From the NCBI GenBank assembly GCA_020849195.1, contig JADLGT010000074.1, forward strand, positions 1 through 7,733: a DNA stretch of 7,733 nucleotides. The letters are read 5' to 3'. The translations under genes were made by a program, and so were the position numbers. The notes beneath the pieces are model-generated. The model was not told where the DNA came from. It saw nothing but the letters and a program-made list of their open reading frames with translations, and did not search any database. Below are positions 1-5,972 of this stretch, piece after piece (position 1 is the stretch's first letter; each line of letters opens with the position of its first letter). The DNA is from Bacteroidia bacterium. Its GTDB lineage: Bacteria > Bacteroidota > Bacteroidia > JABDFU01.

Positions 1-700
1 GAAAAGTTTTTTCAGAGGAGACATTGGTCAACCTTACGGAGGATTTCCAAAAGAGCTTCAAAAAATTATTTTAAAAAATGAAATTCCTTATTCCGATTTG
101 CCGAACGCACATTTAAAACCTGTTGATTTTGAAATGGAATTTACTTTGTTTAAAGAGAAATTTGGAAACAACTTATCCTTTCTTGATTTTTTGTCGTATA
201 AATTTTATCCTAAAGTGTTTGAAGAATACGATAAACACTATAAAATTTATGGCAATGTGAGCATGATTCCAACGCCCGAGTTTTTATACGGCATGAAAAA
301 CAATCAGGAGTCGATAATAAATATTGGGCCTGGCAAAACTATTCTTGTTCGGCTTTTATATGTATCCGACGCTGATGAAAATGGAAATAGATCTGTTTAT
401 TTTAAACTAAACGGACAAACGAGAACTATAGAGGTAAAAGATTTATCGGTGAAGCTAGACAAACTACCCAATAGAAAAATTTCGGGTTCAAATGAAGTAG
501 GTGCTCCACTTCAGGGAATGCTTTCGTAAATATTTTTAAAGAAAGGATATATTGTGAAAAAAAATGCGCCGCTATTTGTAATAGAAGCTATGAAAATGGA
601 AAGCACCATTACAGCACTTAAAGATTGTAAAATTAAAAAAGTGAGTTTGTCCGAATCAACATTGGTTGAAACCGACGACCTAGTGCTGGAGATGGAGTAG
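1..700 (+). pseudogene. pyc: Pyruvate carboxylase, C-terminal end, interrupted by an in-frame stop
   Basis: This is the C-terminal part of a biotin-dependent pyruvate carboxylase, the enzyme that makes oxaloacetate from pyruvate, bicarbonate and ATP. The reading frame is open from the first complete codon at position 2, so the gene starts outside the window; the TTG/Met-like position at 98 is internal. Recognisable family blocks are FFRGDIGQPYGGFPKEL (about 8-58), PNAHLKPVDF, LDFLSYKFYPKVFEEY, IPTPEFLYG, GKTILVRLLYVSDADENG and the linker EVGAPLQGMLS just before the stop. They belong to the end of the conserved carboxylase domain and the first strand of the biotinyl domain. A TAA at 527-529 stands where the family usually has a Lys. 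The same frame then continues to a TAG at 698-700 and carries EAMKMES, with the biotin-accepting Lys at 593-595. Translation ending at 529 would give an enzyme without its biotin carrier, so inactivation is the simplest reading. Readthrough or a sequencing error remain possible. Family identity is very likely; pseudogene status is inference. Confidence 0.85.
527..700 (+). other. Severed biotinyl (BCCP-like) domain of pyruvate carboxylase
   Basis: Directly after the TAA at 527-529, with no frame change, lie 56 sense codons that match the biotinyl domain at the end of pyruvate carboxylase: KKNAPLFVIEAMKMES, then ITALKDCKIKKVSLSES, then TLVETDDLVLEME and a stop. The biotin Lys codon is 593-595. 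No normal start codon serves it. A GTG at 554-556 preceded by AAAGGA (542-547) could in principle allow reinitiation of a 48-residue peptide, but that peptide would lack the first strand of the domain (VGAPLQGMLS lies before the stop). I therefore treat it as the tail of the broken gene rather than a separate gene. Confidence 0.75.
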
Positions 701-719
701 TGATTGATAAAGACGACCA

Positions 720-747
720 CTCATTTTATTTGTGTTTTTAAAATGAG
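720..747 (+). terminator. Possible intrinsic terminator after pyc
   Basis: CTCATTTTA (720-728) and TAAAATGAG (739-747) are perfect 9-bp inverted repeats around a 10-base loop, followed by ATTTTCT. The hairpin begins 20 bases after the TAG that ends the biotinyl segment, where a terminator for the plus-strand gene would be expected. The stem is AT-rich and the T run is short and interrupted, so the call is tentative. Confidence 0.45.
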
Positions 748-871
748 ATTTTCTATTCGCTCGGACGTTTAAAAATTTGGGCAGGAATCAATCCGGACGA
801 ATATGAAAGCGCAAAAAAATTATGCAAAAGCCTTGATTGCCTATCTCAATACGGATAAGTTTGCCGTAGGG
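748..871 (+). other. Gap between convergent genes with short coding-like debris
   Basis: No complete gene fits between the pyc tail and the stop of the convergent glycosyltransferase. Two overlapping plus-strand frames nevertheless read like protein. One is open from 742 to 858 and includes IWAGINPDEYESAKKLCKSL. The other is open from 773 to a TAA at 875-877 and includes MKAQKNYAKALIAYLNTDKF. Neither has a convincing start, and I recognise neither. It could be the remnant of a lost gene or chance in AT-rich DNA. Confidence 0.25.
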
Positions 872-1954
872 CTATAAAGAACAATAAACATCAAGTACCT
901 GTTTCGCCATTTTCTCTTTCGAAAAATTTTGCACAAAGGCGTACGCATTCGAAATTATTTTTTCTTTAAGTTCATTATTTTGAGTAAGCTTCAATATGTT
1001 TTCAAACAGCTTAGAAGTATCTCCAACAGGTGCCAGTAAGCCCGTTTCGTTGTTTTTTACTAGTTCGGGTATGCCGCCACAGTCCGTTGAAACTACCGGA
1101 ATCCCTGCTGCAAAAGCTGCTAAAAGTATGGAGCCCATTCCTTCTTTAGAAGATGTAAATAAAAACAAATCTAAGTCTCGAATAACGGGCGCCACATCAT
1201 CGGCAAAGCCATGAAAAATAATTTTAGTTGAAAGATTTTTTTCTTCAACAATTTTTTTCAATTTATTTTTATCTGATCCCGTACCAACAATAATGAATTT
1301 CGCTGGCAAGCCTGCATTAATAAATTTTTCTGCACAATAAATAAAAGTACGGTGATCTTTTTCGGGCGTTAGTGCGGCAATATTCCCAATAATAAGTTCA
1401 TCATTGGGAATGGCGTATTGCCTACGCAGCAGGCCCGTTTTACCTCCGGCAAAAATTTTGATGTCAACACAATCATATAGAGTAAGAAGTTTTGTTTTGT
1501 CTCGAATATCGCGACCCATCACATTTTTAACGGCATCGGACACACAAATAATTTTTCTGATTTTTTTGTGATTGTATTTGTAGTTCGAAAATAAATTTTT
1601 ACTAATCGGAAATGCCACTTTTCGACTTAATACCATGGGGGTGTTGTTAAAAAACAGATCGGCGGCAAGCACACCTAAATTATGTGCGTGCGAATCGTGC
1701 AGATGTAATAAATCAAATTTATGTTGAACACATAATTTATTCACCTGCCCTGCTATAAAAAAAGTATTTAGAAAATATTTTTTAAATGTATAATGTTCTA
1801 TTTTCATTGTTTGGCAATACTTATGCATAGCTGAGTTGTGCAAGCACAATACGCTTTGCTTTACCTGATTTTTGTAGAGCTCGTCGATCAAATAAGCCAA
1901 CTGTTGTTCGCCTCCCCTCCACTCGGGTTCCGATGATATATGTAAAACATTCAT
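872..1954 (-). CDS. GT4-family glycosyltransferase
   Basis: A predicted cytoplasmic or membrane-associated glycosyltransferase of 360 residues, a usual length for the GT4 (GT-B fold) family. It would transfer a sugar from a nucleotide-sugar donor to a growing surface glycan; donor and acceptor cannot be read from the sequence. The N-terminal domain opens with LHISSEPEWRGGEQQLAYL, where the GGEQ loop (residues 14-17) is the expected acceptor/donor-side glycine motif. The C-terminal domain shows NIAALTPEKDH (191-201), FIIVGTGSDKNKL (220-232), a FHGF strand end (247-250), then KEGMGSILLAAFAAGIPVV (270-288) and GGIPELV (293-299). The normal E-x7-E motif is E271-x7-A279 here, so the second Glu, which usually contacts the donor, is replaced by Ala. 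The start ATG overlaps the stop of the upstream GT2 gene as ATGA (1951-1954), which suggests translational coupling and a shared pathway. There is no signal peptide or clear membrane helix. Confidence 0.88.
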   Translation of the reverse strand: MNVLHISSEPEWRGGEQQLAYLIDELYKNQVKQSVLCLHNSAMHKYCQTMKIEHYTFKKYFLNTFFIAGQVNKLCVQHKFDLLHLHDSHAHNLGVLAADLFFNNTPMVLSRKVAFPISKNLFSNYKYNHKKIRKIICVSDAVKNVMGRDIRDKTKLLTLYDCVDIKIFAGGKTGLLRRQYAIPNDELIIGNIAALTPEKDHRTFIYCAEKFINAGLPAKFIIVGTGSDKNKLKKIVEEKNLSTKIIFHGFADDVAPVIRDLDLFLFTSSKEGMGSILLAAFAAGIPVVSTDCGGIPELVKNNETGLLAPVGDTSKLFENILKLTQNNELKEKIISNAYAFVQNFSKEKMAKQVLDVYCSL

Positions 1955-2709
1955 CGGCTTAAATATAATTGGTGTAGTTTCTTATACTTTCGATAAACTG
2001 CAATGGCTGAACTTTTACTGATGACATAACCGTAATACCCATCTCTAAAACCCATTTTTAAAAAATAATCGCTTATAAAAGCTGCGGCCGGGCTTATAAA
2101 ACGTTTCAACAGATTTGCCTTCTTCCCCTTGCTGAATAAAGCGTTGGCCGCTATGTTGGAAAAGTAATCTATTTTATTAAAATGTTCTTCGATGGTATAA
2201 TAACTGTAATGTAATATATCTCCTTTTAAAAATCCGGTTTGTGCATGTTTGTCATTCATCTCATATTTATCATGCGGATTTATTCCTGCCCATTTTCCTT
2301 TGCGCGAATCCCACAAGCGTAATTTTTTATCCGGATACCAGCCTGTATGAAAAATCCATTGTCCGCAGTAATTGGTGAGACGATTCATATAATATCCGTC
2401 GTACTCCCAATTTTGTTTAACTTTTAAAATGGACGACTGTAGCTGTTCAGAAAGGGCTTCATCGGCATCGAGCGATAATACATACGGATATATTGCATAA
2501 GAAATGGCTTTGCTCTTTTGTTCAATGTGTCCTTCAAATTTATGTTGAACAAATCGCACTCCTTTTGCTTTGCAAATATCTTCTGTTTTATCAGTGGAAA
2601 ATGAATCTAAAACTACAATCTCATCAGCAACACCTTTTACTGAATCGATGCAGCGCTCAATGTTCCGTTCTTCGTTAAACGTAATAATTACAACCGACAA
2701 TTGTATCAT
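1951..2709 (-). CDS. GT2-family glycosyltransferase, WaaE/KdtX-like
   Basis: A 252-residue GT-A fold glycosyltransferase of family 2, similar in layout to the WaaE/KdtX group that adds a sugar to the lipopolysaccharide core. The exact product here is not known. The N-terminus has LSVVIITFNEERNIERCIDS (residues 4-23), the nucleotide-binding start of the fold, followed by DEIVVLDSFSTDKTEDI (29-45). The metal-binding DxD-type motif is D81-A82-D83 within YVLSLDADEAL. Other WaaE-like features are the region YPDKKLRLWD (125-134), HYSYYTIEEHFNKIDYFS (167-184) and a basic, aromatic C-terminal stretch FRDGYYGYVISK (221-232). It is the first gene of a two-gene unit with the GT4 enzyme, joined by a 4-base ATGA overlap. 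The ATG at 2709 was chosen because the family motif starts three residues later. Likely role: surface polysaccharide or lipopolysaccharide assembly at the inner face of the inner membrane. Confidence 0.88.
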   Translation of the reverse strand: MIQLSVVIITFNEERNIERCIDSVKGVADEIVVLDSFSTDKTEDICKAKGVRFVQHKFEGHIEQKSKAISYAIYPYVLSLDADEALSEQLQSSILKVKQNWEYDGYYMNRLTNYCGQWIFHTGWYPDKKLRLWDSRKGKWAGINPHDKYEMNDKHAQTGFLKGDILHYSYYTIEEHFNKIDYFSNIAANALFSKGKKANLLKRFISPAAAFISDYFLKMGFRDGYYGYVISKSSAIAVYRKYKKLHQLYLSR

Positions 2710-2939
2710 TCTAACAAATTTAACATAATCCCCCTTTCAAACAGGCTTCTATCGACCCGTACGGCGAGTAGTGAAATTTCAATCATTGCAGTCCCATAAA
2801 AATAAAGAATAGCGGAAGAAGTTAAAGAGTCGGATATAATCGAATCTATTTTCAGTTTAAAAAATTAGCGCCCCTTCCTTAAAAAGGTGTTTAAAGAATG
2901 GAGTAGTCCTATAGGTTTGTAGAAACAGGTTTACCTAAA
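2710..2939. other. Intergenic gap between coxA and the glycosyltransferase pair
   Basis: A 230-bp stretch without a recognisable gene on either strand. It separates the end of coxA from the GT2 start, both transcribed to the left. I see only a weak promoter-like octamer (2715-2722) and a very short CCTT/AAGG hairpin at 2877-2887 on the coxA side, too small to call as a terminator. The length suggests the respiratory block and the glycosyltransferases are separate transcription units. Confidence 0.5.
2715..2722 (-). promoter_or_regulatory. Possible Bacteroidota -7 box before the glycosyltransferase operon
   Basis: On the minus strand TAAATTTG matches the Bacteroidota -7 consensus TAnnTTTG, with a TTTG at 2738-2741 as a candidate -33 element. 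The spacing (15 bases) is shorter than usual, and the box ends only 5 bases before the ATG at 2709, which would give an almost leaderless transcript. In AT-rich DNA this could be chance. No other TAnnTTTG is present on the minus strand of the 230-bp gap. Confidence 0.2.
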
Positions 2940-4757
2940 TCAGTGATGCCCGCCGCCATCCACTTCGCCTTCTTCCAGTGGAACTGTTTGGGGAACATAA
3001 TCAAGTTCTTTACCCGGCTTACTGTAATCATACGGCCAACGTTTAACAACGGGCAGGGCGCCCGGCCAGTTGCCATGTGTGTGTGCCATTGGGGTAGTCC
3101 ATTCCAGGGTGTTGCTGTGCCAAGGATTTTGCTCCGACTTAGGTCCTCGAAACATGCTGTAAAAAAAGTTGATCACAAATATAAATTGAGCTATTGCGCC
3201 TGTTATCGCAAATACAGAAACCAATATGTTAATATCCACCAAGTGGTCGAACATGGGGAAGGCGGAATTCGTGTAGTACCTGCGAGGTACGCCTGCTAAT
3301 CCTAAAAAGTGCTGTGGAAAAAACACGCCGTAAGCGGAAATAAATGTTATCCAAAAATGCAGATAACCCAATTTCTTATTCATGTGGCGTAAAAACATTT
3401 TAGGGAACCAGTGATATACGCCTGCAAACATGCCCAACACAGCTGATACACCCATAACTATGTGAAAATGCGCCACAACAAAATAAGTATCGTGCAAAGG
3501 AACATCTAATGCAGAGTCAGCAAGGATAATACCGGTTACACCACCTGTTACAAATGTTGAAACAAAGCCTATTGCAAATAGCATAGCCGGAGTAAGTTTA
3601 AGATTCCCTTTCCATAGTGTAGTAATGTAGTTAAATGCTTTAACGGCAGAAGGAATGGCAATGAGCAATGTTGTAAAAACAAACACCGACCCAAGGAAAG
3701 GATTCATGCCCGTAACAAACATGTGGTGCCCCCATACAATGAATGAAAGAAAGCCTATAGCCAACAGCGATCCTATCATGGCGCGGTATCCAAAAATGGG
3801 TTTGCGGGCGTTGGTTGAAATAACTTCGGAGGCAATACCGAATGCAGGTAATATCACAATATATACTTCCGGATGACCAAGAAACCAAAATAAATGTTGG
3901 TATAAAATAGGGCTTCCGCCGCTTTGCTCAAGAGCTTGCCCGCCTATATATATGTCCGACAGATAGAAACTTGTTCCCAATCCTCTATCCATTAGGAGTA
4001 AAACAACAGCCGATACAAGAACAGGAAAAGAAAGTATTCCAACTATTGCTGTAATTAAAAACGACCAAATAGTAAGTGGCATACGTGTCATTGACATGCC
4101 TTTGGTGCGTAAGTTAAAAATAGTAATTACATAATTTAAGCCACCTAACAAGGCCGATACAACAAACACCGTCATGCTTAACAACCAAATTGTCATTCCT
4201 GTCCCCGATCCGGGTATTGCTTGTGGAAGGGCGCTTAACGGCGGATAAACAGTCCAACCCGATGAGGCAGGTCCACCTTCAACAAACAAGGAACACAACA
4301 TCAATATACTTGATAAAAGAAAAAACCAGTAGGAAAGCATATTTAGAAATCCGGAAGCCATATCGCGAACGCCAATTTGATAAGGAATAAGTAGATTGGC
4401 GAAAGTGCCACTTAATCCTCCCGTAAGCAGGAAAAATACCATGATGGTGCCATGAATAGTTACCAAGGCTAAATACATATTCGGATCAATTATGCCATCT
4501 TTTCCCCATTTGTCACCCAATAAAAATTCAATAAGCCAAAATTTCTGCCCGGGCCATGCAAGCTGAAGTCTGAATAATGTTGACATAACCATTCCTACCA
4601 AAGCCATTATTACAGCCGTAATTAAAAACTGGCGTGCAATGACTTTATGGTCCATACTGAAAACATATTTAGTGATGAACGACTCTTCGTGATGATGCTC
4701 ATGGCTATGGGCATGTACTTGATCGTGGGTGGTGTGTCCGTTATTATCCATTGACAT
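2940..4757 (-). CDS. coxA: Cytochrome c oxidase subunit I (aa3-type, A1 family)
   Basis: The catalytic, heme-copper subunit of cytochrome c oxidase, an inner-membrane protein that reduces oxygen to water and pumps protons. All metal ligands are present in its 605 residues: H102 (IHGT) and H432 for low-spin heme a, H430 for heme a3 (AHFH), and H295, H344 and H345 for CuB, with Y299 placed for the His-Tyr crosslink (GHPEVY). Proton-path residues of the A1 family can be seen: N121, D132 and N139 of the D channel, E297 in HPEV, and K373 of the K channel (AVKAFNY). The Arg pair R492-R493 near the heme propionates is also kept. About twelve membrane helices are expected. The N-terminus is His-rich (eight His between residues 8 and 23), and the C-terminus ends GGGHH. 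It follows coxB by 41 bp on the same strand and is the last gene of the act-cox block here. The ATG at 4757 was taken; a second ATG at 4751 is an alternative. Confidence 0.97.
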   Translation of the reverse strand: MSMDNNGHTTHDQVHAHSHEHHHEESFITKYVFSMDHKVIARQFLITAVIMALVGMVMSTLFRLQLAWPGQKFWLIEFLLGDKWGKDGIIDPNMYLALVTIHGTIMVFFLLTGGLSGTFANLLIPYQIGVRDMASGFLNMLSYWFFLLSSILMLCSLFVEGGPASSGWTVYPPLSALPQAIPGSGTGMTIWLLSMTVFVVSALLGGLNYVITIFNLRTKGMSMTRMPLTIWSFLITAIVGILSFPVLVSAVVLLLMDRGLGTSFYLSDIYIGGQALEQSGGSPILYQHLFWFLGHPEVYIVILPAFGIASEVISTNARKPIFGYRAMIGSLLAIGFLSFIVWGHHMFVTGMNPFLGSVFVFTTLLIAIPSAVKAFNYITTLWKGNLKLTPAMLFAIGFVSTFVTGGVTGIILADSALDVPLHDTYFVVAHFHIVMGVSAVLGMFAGVYHWFPKMFLRHMNKKLGYLHFWITFISAYGVFFPQHFLGLAGVPRRYYTNSAFPMFDHLVDINILVSVFAITGAIAQFIFVINFFYSMFRGPKSEQNPWHSNTLEWTTPMAHTHGNWPGALPVVKRWPYDYSKPGKELDYVPQTVPLEEGEVDGGGHH

Positions 4758-4781
4758 AAAAAATTATTTTAATTTGAACTA

Positions 4782-4789
4782 CAAATTTA
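4782..4789 (-). promoter_or_regulatory. Possible -7 box TAAATTTG between coxB and coxA
   Basis: In the 41-bp gap the minus strand carries TAAATTTG, an exact match to the Bacteroidota -7 consensus TAnnTTTG, 24 bases before the coxA ATG. That would fit a short leader. No TTG or TTTG stands at the expected -33 distance, so it may be chance in AT-rich DNA. If real, coxA could be transcribed independently of coxB. Confidence 0.2.
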
Positions 4790-4798
4790 AATCAGCTT

Positions 4799-5824
4799 TT
4801 AGTTTTTAGCTAAAAACGGTTTTTGTTTGGCTAACCATGCCTCGTATTGATCGGGCGTATCAACTACCACATTCATTTGCATGTTTGAATGTGATGCTCC
4901 ACATATTTTATTGCATAATAAAATGAAATTAAACTCATACGGATCTTCTCCTTTTTGAGATCTGATATCATTAATCATTTTCACTTGTTTAATCACTTCC
5001 GGGCGCTTACGCATTTCGTCTGTAGTAATAGACGGGGTCATGTGCATAGATGTTGTCATTCCGGGTACAGCATTCATTTGTATCCGAAAATGAGGCATAA
5101 AAGCACTATGTATTACATCGCGTGAATGTATTTTAAATTCAACCTGTTTGCCAACCGGCACATGAAATTCGTTGCGAACAACTAAGTCGTCCATTCCGGC
5201 AGCGTCGAGCGTATCCATTCCAAGTGCATTGGCTCCACCTATGTTTTTATAATTCGAATGTCCAAGTACATTGTCTTTTCCTGCATAGCGGGCTGTCCAG
5301 TCAAATTGTTTTGCATAAAGTTCAATAACAATTGCATCGGGTTGAGCCGGATCAGTAATCGTACTCCACATACGCAAGCCAAGAACAATAATTACCGCTA
5401 AAGCAGTGGCCGGAACAATCGTCCAAATAAGCTCAAGTTTATTATTATGCGGAAAATACGTAGCCTCGGTGTTCGGCGTACTGCGGTATTTAAAAGTAAA
5501 ATAGAATAATAAAATATTGAGTATCACAAAAACAACTCCTATGAGAGACATATTAAACCACATGAGCCAATCAATATCTGCTCCATGTTGTGATGCCGAT
5601 ATTGGTAAAAGACGATCTTTATATTTTATAGTTTGCCAAAGACAAAAGCCAAGGAAGGCGAAAAGAAACGCAAACATAAGAAAACCCTGATTGCGGTAGT
5701 CTTTGTAATTTGTTTCATTGCTTTTTGACTCTTTTAGTTCAGCGGCAAGTTCAAACACTCTTACGAGTTGAGCTACCGTTATAACCAACAGTACAATGGC
5801 CACATAAACCAATAACTTTATCAT
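4799..5824 (-). CDS. coxB: Cytochrome c oxidase subunit II with CuA domain
   Basis: The electron-entry subunit of cytochrome c oxidase: its periplasmic cupredoxin domain holds the binuclear CuA centre that passes electrons from cytochrome c, or directly from ACIII, to heme a of CoxA. The protein has 341 residues. Four hydrophobic segments are visible (about 3-22, 47-65, 86-110, 130-150); the last two are the usual hairpin of the family and the first two are an N-terminal addition. ELIWTIVPA (131-139) is the conserved start of the second family helix, and KQFDWTARY (172-180) the aromatic region near CuA. CuA ligands are H239 (DVIHS), C304, C308, H312 and M315. The canonical C-x-E-x-C motif reads CNKIC, with Lys306 at the Glu position. 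That Glu binds CuA through its backbone carbonyl and Mg through its side chain, so CuA can persist while the Mg site must differ. It lies 148 bp after actF and 41 bp before coxA. Confidence 0.96.
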   Translation of the reverse strand: MIKLLVYVAIVLLVITVAQLVRVFELAAELKESKSNETNYKDYRNQGFLMFAFLFAFLGFCLWQTIKYKDRLLPISASQHGADIDWLMWFNMSLIGVVFVILNILLFYFTFKYRSTPNTEATYFPHNNKLELIWTIVPATALAVIIVLGLRMWSTITDPAQPDAIVIELYAKQFDWTARYAGKDNVLGHSNYKNIGGANALGMDTLDAAGMDDLVVRNEFHVPVGKQVEFKIHSRDVIHSAFMPHFRIQMNAVPGMTTSMHMTPSITTDEMRKRPEVIKQVKMINDIRSQKGEDPYEFNFILLCNKICGASHSNMQMNVVVDTPDQYEAWLAKQKPFLAKN

Positions 5825-5972
5825 ACTTGTAATTTTTAAATATTAAATTTCACAAACTTCTTCGGATATGCTTCAATCTACACTCGTCATTCTGTTTTTT
5901 CAACTCTTTACAATTCGGTAGCAAATTCAAATGATCTTTAGTTAATTAAACAATCGAAACAATTTTAAAAAA
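5825..5972. other. Gap between actF and coxB
   Basis: This 148-bp AT-rich stretch is long compared with the 30-bp and 41-bp gaps elsewhere in the block. It holds no reading frame of note, no strong hairpin with a T run, and no exact TAnnTTTG box on the minus strand; the nearest is GAAGTTTG with one mismatch. Readthrough from actF into coxB remains the simplest model. Confidence 0.4.

Noticed and set aside
511..720. 69-codon open frame on the minus strand over the pyc stop
   Set aside because: It overlaps the biotinyl domain codons on the plus strand and has no recognisable features.
2877..2887. CCTT-AAA-AAGG hairpin after coxA, with a T run further along the minus strand
   Set aside because: The stem has only four pairs and the T run is too far from it to call a terminator.
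2943..3299. 118-codon open frame on the plus strand opposite coxA
   Set aside because: It is antisense to well-conserved coxA codons, its composition is unlike a protein, and it matches no family I know.
4796..4815. AGCT-containing inverted repeat at the coxB stop
   Set aside because: Only four bases pair before mismatches; AGCT is self-complementary and common.
5844..5860. Promoter-like GAAGTTTG on the minus strand before coxB
   Set aside because: It departs from TAnnTTTG at the first base and has no well-spaced -33 element.
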